In this document: positions 28,561 to 40,948 of the stretch, in pieces | Numbering within the stretch: position 1 is the stretch's first letter | Layout of the letters: each line of letters begins with the position of its first letter | NCBI RefSeq assembly: GCF_000346465.2 | Contig: NC_034012.1 | Span: 11,868,972 to 11,932,971 of the forward strand | DNA from: Prunus persica | Lineage: Eukaryota; Streptophyta; Magnoliopsida; Rosales; Rosaceae | Reading direction: 5' to 3' | DNA length: 64,000 nucleotides | Position numbers and translations under genes: made by a program | Notes under the pieces: model-generated | The model's database searches: none | What the model was told of the DNA's origin: nothing | The model's input: only the letters and a program-made list of their open reading frames with translations

Positions 28561-31173
28561 AAGAAGAAGAGCCTTCCATTTGTTCTTGAGTAGAAGGGAC
28601 AATGAAGTAGAGAGTTTTCAGGGGAAGAACAAAGGATGGAGGCAGTTGCCCCCACACAACTTTCTCAGGGGAAAAGATGTATACATTTTTATCTCTTAAT
28701 GGGAGATCCTAGGTTAGATTCCTCCTGAATGTTAGTAATATGGACAAAATCACAGTGTAACCTGGGCTCAAAATTTAAAGGGTATTCTGCTGAATTACCC
28801 CCTGAACTTGTACATAATTCTCAATTTACCCCACTGGCCTTTTTTTTTAACGAATTATAGGCTCAAATTAAATTTGATTATCAATGTTTCCCTCACCGTC
28901 AAAATTCGAACATTTCATCTATTATTCTGTCTATTTGACCCACGTTGACTCTTTGTTGAGGGTTATTTTCGTCATTCAACGAGGATTGAATTAGCAACCT
29001 CTCTCACACACTTTGCACATCTCTTTCACATTAGTAGGGTAAGGTTAGAAAGGGACCGAATTGAGGGCGGGAAAAATGACGAAATCGAAGGTTGGAATCG
29101 AGGGAATCTAAAAGTTTTTTCAAAAAGGTTCTTTTGGCTCTGTTGATTCGACGCAACATGAGTTTGGATGTGTTGCCTTTGTAGGTGCAAAACAAAGGGC
29201 CTCTTTCCAAGTACAGTAAGTAAACGCTTTTCCCAATTTGAAATTGTTTAAGCTTGTGTGGTCCTTGGTCTGTCGATTGTTTGTACATTTTGTGGTGTTG
29301 TCTGATATGCTTTTTTGAATATGAAATACTTGTGGTCCCGAAGCATTTGTGTTATTTTTTCTACAATATTTTTGGTGGAGTTGAGTGAATTTGAAGTTTA
29401 GAATGGTAGTTGGGCAGTAAAGAAAAGTTAGTGTGATAAAATAGTGGTTTTATATATCATTTTCTGTTTATTTATTTATTTATTTATTATTTATTTATTT
29501 ATTTTTAAGGTGATCCAGATTTGTTCTCCCTAGAAATTCACCATGGAGGTTATATTTCAGAGAGGAAGTATGTTCAGGGTAAGGTTACATGGGCAGACAA
29601 CTGTAATGCTGACCATAAAAAAATACAGTACCACTACTGGAACAAAAGAATGGGGTTTGTTCCAATTGAAGTAGATGCCCATGTAGTTGAGTTTGTAGAG
29701 TATACACATACCTCTAGAGTTCAACCCTTATATCTCTCATATAAGAATCAACCACATTTCCCAGAGAGCCAGACATCTGCATCTACTCCACAATTGGGGT
29801 TGGAAGTAGAAGTTGAAACTGAAACTGATGTTGGTGATTTGAGGAACTAGTTTGTAGAAGTGAATGTTGATTTAGATGATGATGGTGATGATGAGGCAGA
29901 TAAGGAGGGAGATAATGAGGTAGATGACAGTGAAGATGATGAGGCTGAAGATGATGATAGTGGAGAAGAGGCTGAAGATGATGATAGTAGAGAAGAGGCT
30001 GAAAATGATGACAGTGAGACAGACATTGAGTTGATTGACTCCAAGTTTGAGTAGTCAGATGAAGAAGGGTTGAAGATAGTCTTGGAAGAGGATGATAACT
30101 TGTTTGATAAACATGTAGTTGATGAAGAAAATGAAGAATACAATGAAGAAACTGGTAAGGTTGACAGTGAAGACTACAATACCGACGATCTTGTAAGTCT
30201 TGATGAAGAATCTGATGAGGATAAAGGTGTGAAAAACCTTAGCTGTAGAAGAAAAGCTCCTAGGTTTAAGCAGTTTAGAAGAGAATCTAATTTGCTGAAG
30301 CCAACATTTCATTTGGGAATGGAATTTACCAACATGGAGCAGTCTAGGGAAGCAATAAGGTATTATGCAGTTTCATGTGCAAGGCCATTGAAGTGGGTGA
30401 GGAATGATTCGAATAGGGTGATGCTCAAATGTGAAGGAGATAAAAAAAAAAAAGGTTCCATGTCCTTGGATGTTGTATGCTTCTCATGTGGGGAAAGGTC
30501 CAACTACAAGGATTAAGACATATGTTCCAAGACATACATGTGGAAGGAGATAAAGAACCAAATATGCCACTTCATCATGGCTGTCTAAGAGGTTTGATGA
30601 AGAGTTAAGAGATAATCCCAATATGAAAGTGACAGATTTCATGAAGTTAATAAGGGAATATTATGCCATAGATGTAACTGAGGCTCAAGTTTATAAAGCC
30701 AAGAGTTTTGCAAAAATCAGAATTCAATGTAGTATTCAAGAGCAATATGGTAAGTTGTAGGATTATTGTGAGGAGTTAAAGAGCAATAACCCTAGAAGTA
30801 CTGTCATTGTAAAAACTGAATTGCAGGGTGAGAATCCTATTTTTAAGAGGATTTATATATGTTTTGGAGCACTTAAAAAAGGATTTGTGGAAAGATGTAG
30901 ACCAATAGTGGATTTTTATGGGTGCCATGTTAAGGGTTCTCATCCAGGACAGATTCTAAGTGCAGTTGAGGTTGATGGAAATAATGGGATGTATCCAATT
31001 GCTTTTGCGGTTGTTAAAGTTGAAAATACCGAGACTTGGTGTTGGTTCTTTGACATATTCTTTCAAGATATAGGTATTGAAAATGGCAATGGGTGAGTTT
31101 TCATTACTGATAAGCAAAAGGGATTAGGGAATGCTCTTCATGCTTTGATGCCCAATGTTGAGCACAGATATTG

Positions 31174-33263
31174 TGTAATAACCCAAAACAAAAATTCTTA
31201 TTTAATTAGTAATTTATTTGGAGAAAAGATAATTTTGCCCTCAGAATATTTTATTGGGGAAAAAGTTGACTTTTTGACCAAAAAGGAATTTCACAATTCC
31301 ACTTACACCATTGTGTAGAGCACGACGAAACGAGTTCGTAGACACGGTGTGGACTCGAATCGGAGTTGTAACGAAGAAATTACAGTCAAAATATCGTGAA
31401 GGGCAAAATGGTAATTTGGACAAAAAGTCAGATTTTTATCTCTTCTCTCTCTCTTCCCCATCAGTTTCTCTCTTCTCTCTCTCTCTCTCTCTCTCTCGCG
31501 CGCGACGTCCGTCGCCCCCTCCCCTTTCGATCAGCCAAGCCACCACCACAGGCCGGCTAAATCTACGGCGTGGGTACCAACGGAACCACCTCAGCCCCGC
31601 CGTCCTTCCCCGACCCGTCGCCGCCCTTGGGCTGCCCAGAACTGGCCGGAAAATTGTGATTTCCGACCGGTTTTCACCCGAACTTCTCTCCTTTCGTTCT
31701 CCTTCGTTTCTCAACCAAATCGTTCGAGTAAGGCACCCGGGACCAGGCAGACCCGCAGAAGAGACCTTTAGGAGGTCTAGCTAGCTCGGACCAGGAGTGA
31801 GTGGACTTTCTTTCATAAATGATTTTATATTAATGAGTTTATATAATGAGTTTTATTATTTGATCTTGAACAAGCTTTATTAATTGTGATTTTTCCTAGT
31901 ATGCTTTGTGAAGTTACATATCTTATTTATATGCTGCTTAGTCGATATGCTAAAGAGTTACAAAAAGCAGAGTTTGAGATTTACATCAGATAAAATAGCA
32001 GCATGGTTTCCGATTTAACAAAAGTCAGCTATTTATCATATTTTTCAGGAGCTTTCTATGTTCTTATGATAGCAGAGTTCTTGACTTAATAAAAATTCAG
32101 TTCTTCAGCAGATTTTCCAGAAATGTTATATATTTTAAACCACCGTGAGTACCCATCTATGGTTATTACCCTCAGTTTTGTCAGTGCACTTGACATTTGC
32201 CTCACGAGTTTCGGAGACGCCCGGACCTTGGGTGCCAGGATTTGCGGCTCGGATTGACTTGGTGTCACCAAGACCTGCCAGGATTTGCGGCTCGGATTGA
32301 CTTGGTGTCCCGAGACCTGCCAGGATTTGCGGCTTGGATTGACTTGTGTCCCGAGACCTGCCAGGATTTGCGGCTCGAGTTGACTTTGTGTCACCGAGAC
32401 CTGTCAGGATTGCGGATTCGGCTGACTACGGTCCCCTGAATCCTGCCAGTTGCGGCTCGAGTTGACTTTGTGTCACCGAGACCTGTCAGCGGATCAGGCT
32501 GACTATGGTCCTCTGAATCCTGCCAGTTTGCGGCTCGGATAGACTTTGTGTCACCGAGACCTGCCAGGGAAATTGACGAAATTACAGGGGTACATCCGAG
32601 TGGTAGTTTTATATAATTGCATTGCCTTTATGCAAGGTTTGAGTACACTGCTTTTATGAAAGTTTGATTACAGTGATTTTATGCTAGTTTTCTTGTTATT
32701 GAGCATGTTTTACATCTGCGTATATACATATATATATGTGAATACTTTGTATTTGAATATAGTCGAACATTCAGATTTTTATATCTATTTTTCTATAGTG
32801 GGGGTTATTATGTTCACATATTGTTTTCTGGAACTCTATTTTTGTCCACTCACATTTTCAAATGTTTTGCACCCCCCAGGATGTAGCGTGCACAGGAAAT
32901 CCACCACCGGGCCATCTTGCTTCCGCACCTTCTTGTTACAAAGTGTGGGTTTGTAAAAAGATTCATTTCTCTGTAAACTATTAGAATTGCTCTGATATAT
33001 TGCCCTAGATTGAGATTGGAACTATTGGCATGTATATTGAAGTACTGGCAGTTGGTTGTGGATATTTTTGCTCGTTTTGACAGGTGTAAGTTTTGGGATT
33101 GAGCAAATTACAGGGGAGACTCTGCCGAATTTTCGGCAGGAGTCAAGGTTAGAATTTCAATTAGAAGGGCAAATAGGTCAATTGTGCCCGACATTCGCCA
33201 AGTGTCGGACACGCACAGGGTTCGACTCGAATTCCAAAGTGGAATTTGGTTCGGGTCCTGTCA
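31174..33263. mobile_element. Solo LTR, 2090 bp, inside the MULE transposase
   Basis: Termini TGTAATAACCC...GGTCCTGTCA with a perfect 5-bp duplication TATTG (31169-31173 and 33264-33268). Removing it rejoins the transposase frame at HRYCV. Inside are a CT tract (31434-31500), a GC-rich segment (31500-31790) and a run of ~42-bp tandem repeats (32224-32570). The size suggests a Gypsy-class element. The ORFs inside are by-products of composition. Confidence 0.9.
32224..32570. repeat. Tandem repeat of ~42 bp, about eight units
   Basis: Units start CCAGGATTTGCGGCTCGG and continue TGACTTGGTGTCACCGAGACCTG, with shortened variants towards the right. They lie wholly within the solo LTR at 31174-33263. 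Confidence 0.85.
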
Positions 33264-35764
33264 TATTGTGTGAAGCACTTGCACAATAATTTCAAGCTTG
33301 CAGGCCATACTGGTACAGCTTTGAAGTAGAGGTTGTGGGCAGCAGCTAGGGCAACAACAATACCTGTATTTGAAGCTGAAATAGAACAGATGTTGGGTCA
33401 ATCTGAGGCAACTTATAAGTGGCTTGAGGAGAGCCCAGCTGCTCATTGGAGTATATCACACTTTAGTACAGTCTCAAAATGTGATATACTTCTAAACAAC
33501 TTGTGTGAATGTTTTAATGCTGCAATTCTAAAAGCAAGGGATAAGCCCATTGTTACTCTTTTGGAGAGAATTAGAACCTACTTGATGCTTAGAATGGCTA
33601 GACTTAGAGAGACAGTGTGGCCCCATGAGGTTGGTCCAAGAATATTTGGTATTGTGGAGAAGAATTCAATTGAAGTGGCCACTGCATAGCTTCATATGTT
33701 GGTGGGGGGAAGTATCAAGTTAATAGCATGTTGAGAGCTATATTTGTTGTGGATTTAGAAAGGCATACATGCACCTGCAGAAAAATGGGACTTAAGGGGA
33801 ATTCCTTGTCCACATGCCTTGGCTGCAATAGCAAAGAGTAAGCACAACCCTCTGGATTTTGTACATGCACTTTACAAAAGGCTGGCATATGATAGGGCTT
33901 ATGAGAGCTATATATCTCTAATTCCTAGTCAAGCATATTGGAGAAAAATAAGGGATGTACCTATCAAGTCACCTCTTTATCACATCCAACCAGGAAGGCC
34001 CAAACTTAGCAGAAATAGAGAACCTAATGAAATACCAAAAGGTGCAACAAAACTTAAAAGGTATGGCATTGTAATGACATGTCACAACTGTGGACAAGAA
34101 GGTCACAATTTTGCTGGTTGTCCCCAACATGGACAGGTTATAATTGTTCTTAATTTATTTGTTTACACATTTCATTTGTTGAAAATGGCTATGTTAACAT
34201 GTGATTTGGACTGTTTTTGCTATGTTAACATGTGATTTGTTGTTCTTCACAATGAAGGGGCAACCTAGAGGTGGTAAAGCAAGAGGTAGTAGAAGGGGAA
34301 GAGGTGCAAGGGGAAGAGGAGCTGCAACTGGTAATGGAGGTGTTGATACTGCAAGTGTCAATGGAAGTGGAACAACAACTGCAAATGCAACAACAATTGT
34401 TAGAGGTGTTGTGAGTGAACAACAAACTCAGGGCAGACCAAAGTTTAATGTAAGTACTTGGACTATTGTGGTGTGCTTTGAATCAATCATTGCATCGTTG
34501 AAGGCTTAAGGGATCAATGCTTGGAACAGGTGAAAAAAGGAGCTGATCCCCCCCATGTCATAAGGAAGACTAATCTATTTGCTGGTTCACAGCCTGGCCA
34601 AAGTTCACAAGGTCCTTCACAACCTACCCCAAGTTCACAAGGTTCTTCACAACCTGCCCCACATTCACAAGCTCCTTCACAACCTGCCCCAAGTTCACAA
34701 GCTCCTTCACAACCTGCCCAAAGTTCACAAGCTTATTAAGGTTCAAGTTCACAACCTCAACCAAAGGTAACTTCTCCAAAAAGGCCTAGGTTAAAATCTC
34801 CAGCAAAACAAATAAGGCCATGGAGAGTTTAGTCAGCAATTTGAAGTGAATGATTGAAGAGTTGTTATGTTTATTTTGGTGTTCTGAATCATTTTGGTTT
34901 GCAATCTATTTGCTAGTATATTTTTGAATTGATTTTGATATGAAGTGAATGGAAGAAGATGTATTTTTGAAACTGACTTTGGACAAGCTTTGATGTAATC
35001 ACATGTGAATTCAAATGTTGTCTATTTTGGCATCCTTTGAAGTGTAGTTCATTTGGTGTGATAGTTACTATTTCAATGGTCAAAATGACAGCTTGCATTT
35101 TCATTCACCAAAACAATTCTTACATTGATTACAATGGTCACAACACTCAAATTGCCAATTACACACCCTTTCTTACCCTACAAAAAGCCAATCACCCATC
35201 TCTTTCTAACCCTTACAAAAAAAATTACAAATGCCAAGCACCCATCCCTTTATAACCCTAAACCAAAATGCCAACTACCCATCCCTTTTCTACAGCTGCC
35301 CATTGGTGCCTTTATCTTCATTCAAAATCAAACACATAATAACCCTAAACATGCACAATGACACCCAAAACCATGGGTTTTTCAGCTTCGAATTCTCTTC
35401 TTTTTTTTTTCTTTTTTTTTTCTGCTTCCAACCTGTTAATTCTCCTCAGCAGTTCTGGAATTATTTACTTATATCTATTGCACATAACAGGGTTACCCCA
35501 CTCCCACATTTGACTACGTTTCTACAAACACAGAGTTTTAAAAGGTGGAAACTCAGAACTGCAAATTTTAAACCCAAACTTCAAAATTCAACTCACCTAC
35601 GCACAAACATAAAATCTTCGTCCTGGATGTGAAGAGGTTCACGAAATCTGAATTTTTGCAACTTCCCACAGTAGCAGACCCGTGATGGCAACATCCATGA
35701 ATTGCAATCTTCCAATTATGAACTCCCTCTGTGTGACCCATCAACTCTGCCAGATAAGTTCGTC

Positions 35765-35766
<2 letters not shown>

Positions 35767-35808
<42 letters not shown>
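35767..35808. repeat. (CT)n microsatellite
   Basis: About 40 bp of uninterrupted CT lie directly before the right inverted repeat of the Mutator-like element. Confidence 0.95.
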
Positions 35809-35810
<2 letters not shown>

Positions 35811-36219
35811 ACCTTCGATTTCGTTTGATTCCAACCTTCGATTTCGTCCTTTTTCCCGCCCTTAATTCGGTCCCTTTCTAACCCTACCCTACCAATGTGA
35901 AAGAGATGTGCGAAGTGTGTGAGAGAGATTGCTAATTCAATCCGCGCTGAATGACGAAAATAACCCTCAACAAAGGGTCAACGTGGGTCAAATAGATGGA
36001 ATAACGGATGAAATCTTCGAATTTTGACGGTGGGGGGAACATTGATAATAAAATTTAATTCGAGCCTTTAATTCGCTAAAACAAAGGTCAAGGGGTAAAT
36101 TGAAAATTATGTATAAGTTCAGGGGGTAATTCAGCAAAATATTTAAATAATCGAAAAATATGACATGAATATAAAAGTCTTGACTTTCACTAGCGTGTAT
36201 TTTTAAATAATAATAAATA

Positions 36220-36305
36220 ATTTCCTCACTCCAATTTTATCCACTTACACTCCTTTTTTTAATTATAAAATAGAGTGTAAGTGGATAAAATTAGAGTGAG
36301 GAAAT
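36220..36305. repeat. Short near-perfect hairpin, 33-bp arms
   Basis: Arms 36220-36252 and 36273-36305 are inverted with one mismatch, separated by ~20 bp of A/T. It could be a minimal MITE with an almost completely deleted interior. No target duplication is evident. Confidence 0.8.
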
Positions 36306-36314
36306 CACCACTCA

Positions 36315-36609
36315 TCTATATATATAAAGCAAAAGGCAGAGAATGGTGAAACATTCAAAATACCAAAAAATGCCCTTTGTTAATTCAAACATTAAGAATT
36401 AAAATTATTAATTAAATGAGGATAATATGATAAATTCACACATTTTCATATTTAAAAAATTAAAATTGAAAGAAAAATCAGATAATGAATCCTATTTTTA
36501 TGGAACAAAACTACCCATCATCTTTTTTAATTCTAAAATAAATTTAATTTAAAAATAAAAAATAAAAAAAAACCTCTCTCAGGCGCAGAAGCGTATGCTG
36601 AGAGGCTAG
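36315..36609 (+). mobile_element. Non-autonomous Helitron, 295 bp
   Basis: It starts TCTATATATATAAAG after an A and ends GAGAGGCTAG before a T. A hairpin (CCTCTCTCAGGCGC against GCGTATGCTGAGAGG, imperfect) lies just before CTAG. It matches the minus-strand copy at 6904-7190 throughout, including AAGGCAGAGAATGGTGAAAC. Confidence 0.88.
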
Positions 36610-37394
36610 TAAATAAATAAAGAAACAAACGTGGGAAAAAAGATTCCGGTGATCGTCCTCTTTGGCAACCAGAGACTCCCCGACAGGTGTCAGTATCCAA
36701 AACCCCAAAATCTTACTTCTAATTCTCTTTTAAAATTTGTAAGTCAAATAAGCTCAAAATCTGGAAGAAAAAATAAAGCCTGGAAATTTCTTTCTCAGGC
36801 TTTTTATTTTCCGAGACAGTCCTCTGTTGATTGAGAATGAACCGCAAGAAACAACCTGTGAATGTGAAAGGAGGGGAATTCTTTCTTCGCTATAGCAAAT
36901 TTTTGGTCTTTCAATTGCTGATTGGTGGGGCGTGAGACCAAGCATTGATGCGCTCATTTGGCCAACTGGTTTGTACCATACCTCTACGCAGTTACGTGAT
37001 CTATCGATCAAGACAGAAGGTAACAAAAAAAGGTTTCAATTTTGACCTGCAATTTTTCCACCATCGTTTGATGTTTGAATGAGGATGGCATTGGCTGCTT
37101 ACCAGTCATTTGGGTTATCAGTCATGCATTCACAACATACTGAGAAATAAATATGCTATGATTATCTATGTGAATTCCAGCATATAATGTTCTTTTCTTG
37201 ATAAATACATCAGCATTTTGTAAAGATCAGAAGTTGCCTATGTTTTCAATGCGTACTTACTACTTACCAGTCAATTGTCGTGTCCTTCACGGTACATACA
37301 GGGTCTTCTCAGTTAACAATCACAAGGGTGTTTTCTAATTCTATCCTTAACTTGAATGGAACCAGTAGGAAGGGAGATCCAGAACAAAAACTAA
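36610..37394 (+). promoter_or_regulatory. Upstream region of the broken S-RLK copy
   Basis: It carries the same upstream module as genes 3 and 6 (GAACCGCAAGAAACAACC near 36839, TGATTGGTGGGGCGTGAGAC near 36919, GTCAATTGTCGTGTCCTTCA near 37271). The promoter thus survives while the coding part is broken. Confidence 0.45.
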
Positions 37395-40300
37395 ATGGGT
37401 CATCTTCGTTTTTCGTTTCTGATCGGTACTAATTTGCTCCTTCTGTTATTCACACTTTCCTTCGCAGTTGACGGCATTAGTCCCTCCCAGTCTATCCGTG
37501 ATGGAACGACCTTGCTTTCAATAGGTGGAAGCTTTGAGCTTGGTTTCTTCAGTCCAGGTAGTTCCGAGAATCGTTACTAGGGAATTTGGTACAAGAACAT
37601 CCGGCATCTTGATGATAAACAGATGCAACCCCATTAATGATTCTCGTACCCCATCCGGCATTTGGTACGAGAATCGTTAGAAACTGTTGTGTGGGTTGCA
37701 AACAGATGCAACCCCATTAATGATTCTTCCGGCATCTTGATGATAAACAGTACAGGACATCTTGTGCTGTTAGGTCAGAATAAGAGTGTTGTTTGGTGGA
37801 TAAACTCAGCTAAACATGCCCCAAGTGCAACGGTAGAGCTTTTAGATTCTGGGAATATAGTACTAAGAGATGCAGGAACCTATTTGTGGCAAAGCTTTGA
37901 CTATCCTTCTGATACGTTGTTACCAGGAATGAAGATGGGATGGGACTTGAGGACAGGTACAAAACGGAGTTTCTCAGCATGGACAAATTCAGAAGACCCG
38001 TGTCCAGGAGATTTAACTTATGGGATTGAAATGGAACGTGATACTTATCCTGAGGCATATGCTCGGAAAGGCACTGCAAAATACTATCGTACTGGCCCAT
38101 GGAATGGCCTGAGATTCAGTGGTTCACCAGAATTAAGATCCACTTTATAGTTTCGAATTTGTCTATAATGATGATGAAGTGTACTACATGTACAACCTTC
38201 AAAATAAGTCCGTAATCTCAAGAATAGTTTTGAACCAAACCACCAGTACTCGTGATAGCTTTACGTGGATTGAAGCAGATCAAACTTGGAGGGCCTATTC
38301 ATCAGTACCAAGAGACTTGTGTGATAATTATGGCCTCTGTGGAGCCAATGGAAAGTGTATCATTGGTGAGAATCCAGTCTGCCTATGTCTAAAAGGATTC
38401 AAGCCTATGTCTCAAGAAAAATGGAATTTGATGGACTGGTCTCTAGGATGTGTGCGCAATAAACCGTTAAGCTGCCAGGAAAGATATAAAGATGGGTTTG
38501 TCAAATTTGTTGGCTTGAAACTGCCAGATACTACACATTCTTGGGTGAAAAAAAGTATGAATCTCAAGGAATGCAGAACCAAATGCTTGAACAATTGTTC
38601 CTGTATGGCTTATACAAGCTCGGATATCAGAGGAGGAGGTACTGGCTGCGCCATCTGGTTTGATGATCTAATGGATATCAGGCAGTTTCCAGCTGCTGGG
38701 CAGGATCTGTATATTCGTATGCCAGCCTCAGAGTTAGGTATGGAACTTTGTAACGCGAGCTGCTTGTTAAATACTTTTTATGTGACATGTAGCTCGATTT
38801 TTGATTCCATGTTGTTTTGATAAGAAATCCNNNNNNNNNNNNNNNNNNNNNNNNNNNNNNNNNNNNNNNNNNNNNNNNNNNNNNNNNNNNNNNNNNNNNN
38901 NNNNNNNNNNNNNNNNNNNNNNNNNNNNNNTCATCATACAAACATGATGAAGAAGTGGTGGTAAAGTGAAGACAGCAATGATAATTGCAGTTTCCGTAGC
39001 AGTAGTGTTTTCTGTAGTGCTGTTAGTTGGATATTACCTTCACCGAAACAGGAGAAAATTAAAAGGTACATTAACTACCTTGACCATCTTTGCAAAAAAT
39101 TTGTGGGTGTTGTTTGATTGTATTTTGATGAATATTTGACAGAAAGGGATTTAAAGTTGTATGGAGTTTAATTTCGTGAAAAGAGATGGTTAAATTAGTA
39201 CATAGTCCGTTTGAATATATATGTTTCCTTTAGTCTTACTTGTAAGCCATCACTGACATCAACCCCATTTCTACTACATGTGGGAAAACAGAGATAGGTG
39301 AAACAAATATGAACAATGGAGGGGAACCAGAGGATGATCTGGAGCTCCCGGTCTTTGACCTGCCCACAGTAGCTAGTGCCACAGATAACTTTTCAAGCGA
39401 TAACAAGCTCGGAGAAGGTGGATTTGGACCCGTTTACAGGGTAAATTTGTAACTTGAATTTTAAGGGCCAAACTAAGAAAAAATACCTACATCCAGAGTT
39501 TCACAATATTTTGAAATACTGTAAATTTCCAGGGGACACTACCAGATGGACAAGAAATTGCTGTGAAGAGGCTTTCAAGAAGTTCTGGCCAAGGATTGAA
39601 TGAGTTCAAGAATGAAGTTATACTGATTGCAAAGCTTCAGCATCGAAATCTTGTAAAGCTTCTTGGATGCTGCGTTCAAGGAGAGGAGAAAATGCTTATT
39701 TATGAATACATGCCAAACAGAAGCCTGGACTCCTTTATTTTTGGTTTGGACCTTTGGTACCTTATGAATTTAGGCAGAATCAATTGCTTTAAAATAATTC
39801 ATATGTAGGTTTTTAAACAGTTTTGACCTGAAGTTGGATTTGGATTAAACTTGCCAGATAGTGTGAGAGGAGAACTACTGTTAGATTGGCCAAAACGTTT
39901 CCACATTATTTGCGGAGTTGCTTGGGGTCTTCTCTATCTCCATCAGGATTCCAGGCTAAGGATTATTCATCGAGATCTCAAAGCAAGTAATGTTTTACTT
40001 GATAATGAAATGAATCCAAAAATTTCAGACTTTGGCTTGGCTAGAACTTTAATTGGAGGAGATCAGTCTGGTGGAAATACAAACAGAGTAGTTGGAAGAT
40101 AGTAAGTTTTTCTTATGATATTTTGCACGATCAAGATTTCTTCCTCATCAATGGTTTATTATGTTCTCACTTGCATATGATGTTTCTACTTTCAACAGCG
40201 GTTATATGGCACCTGAATATGCTATTGATGGGCTGTTTTCTGTCAAATCGGATGTATTTAGCTTTGGTATTTTGGTGCTGGAGGTCATAAGTGGGAGGAA

Positions 40301-40712
40301 AAATAAGGGATTCTACCATCCAAACCACAGTCATAACCTTATTGGACATGTAAGAATCAGCAGTATAATTTCTTCTTTATGCATATTGGGCCTGTGAATG
40401 GCAATTGTCTACAGAGGAGTTTTGACATGTTTCAGGCATGGAGAACTGATTGATACGTGTTTAGAAAGCTCATGTACTCTATCGGAAGTGCTACGTTGCA
40501 TCCATGTTAGTCTCTTATGCGTGCAACATCATCCCGAGGATAGACCAAGCGTGGCATCTGTGGTTATCATGCTGGGAGGTGAGATTGCATTGGCTCAGCC
40601 CAAACAACCTGGTTTCTTTATAGAAAAGGAATCGCATGAAGCAGGCTCTTCTTCAGGTAATCAAAAATCTTCAACAAACGAAATATCGATTACACTTTTG
40701 GAGGGCCGTTAA
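37395..40712 (+). pseudogene. S-RLK copy 5: multiply broken G-type lectin receptor kinase
   Basis: All seven exons are recognisable: 37395-38737, 38953-39065, 39292-39440, 39533-39743, 39858-40101, 40199-40349, 40436-40712. Defects in order: TTG to TAG stop at ~37578 in the B-lectin; a 72-bp scrambled insertion (~37601-37680) made of pieces of neighbouring exon 1 sequence; a 5-bp deletion at ~38138 (AAGGCCTAATCC to AAGATCC); one base lost from exon 2 (113 bp, normally 114); and a 26-bp deletion in exon 7 just after 40444. Arg-to-Trp before GLLYLHQ and Thr-to-Arg in VVGT are further changes. An N-gap covers part of intron 1. A short 3' duplication of the end of the gene (40716-40748) follows the stop. 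Closest to genes 3 and 6. No full receptor can be made. Confidence 0.93.
38831..38930. other. Assembly gap (100 N)
   Basis: Exactly 100 N, the usual placeholder for a gap of unknown length. It lies in intron 1 of the broken S-RLK copy. Array copy number here should be treated with care. Confidence 1.
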
Positions 40713-40948
40713 GAATCGATTATCGATTACACTTTTGGAGGGCCGTTAGGAATCAATTAATTCGTGGCATACTTTCAAAACAAATAACTTAGGGACCCTT
40801 TGATAACCATTTCAATTTTAGTTTTTAGTTTTCATTTTTTGTGGTAGAGTATAGAGGAAAAAGAGGGAGGATGAAAATGAGAATGAGAGTGAAGATAGAA
40901 TTTTCTTAATATCCCAAGTTCCATGGATCTCATAAACTGACTTGTGTT

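Larger units (their letters stand above)
29510..34832 (+). pseudogene. Decayed Mutator-like transposase (MuDR/MULE family)
   Basis: Coding remnants in order: 29510-29847 (N-terminal FSLEIHHGG segment after a plausible TTTTTAAG acceptor, ending in a stop); 29860-30230 acidic Asp/Glu-rich stretch; 30300-30470 MuDR-type N-terminal domain; 30820-31160 MULE catalytic domain with GCHVKG and ITDKQKG; then, after the LTR insertion, 33270-33690; a SWIM zinc finger (CTCRK...CPHA, ~33770-33830); a CCHC knuckle (CHNCGQEGHNFAGC, ~34083-34124); a Gly/Arg-rich tail from 34257; and a Ser/Gln/Pro repeat (34590-34735). Stops occur at ~29848, ~30514, ~33328 and ~33687. The first catalytic acidic residue, normally Asp just before GCH, is Tyr here. 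The product would have cut and moved DNA; this copy cannot. Confidence 0.88.
28783..36141 (+). mobile_element. Mutator-like element with ~315-bp terminal inverted repeats
   Basis: 28783-29099 and 35827-36141 are long inverted repeats. They can be followed base by base through ATTCTGCTGAATTACCCCC, the TTTGACCCACGTTGAC segment and GGACCGAATT(G/A)AGGGCGGG. Between them is a decayed Mutator-type transposase gene. The outer flanks share only TTTAAA (left TTTAAAGGG, right TTTAAATAA), so the 9-bp target duplication is eroded or the insertion is old. Total length is 7.36 kb, 2.1 kb of which is a later solo LTR. Long TIRs plus a MuDR-type transposase make this a once-autonomous MULE. Confidence 0.9.

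Noticed and set aside
31311..31784. 157-codon frame and its antisense partner
   Set aside because: Lies in the CT- and GC-rich part of a solo LTR; composition explains both frames.
34521..34770. Ser/Gln/Pro repeat protein as a separate gene
   Set aside because: It follows the CCHC knuckle and Gly/Arg tail of the Mutator transposase and is best read as its repetitive C-terminus.
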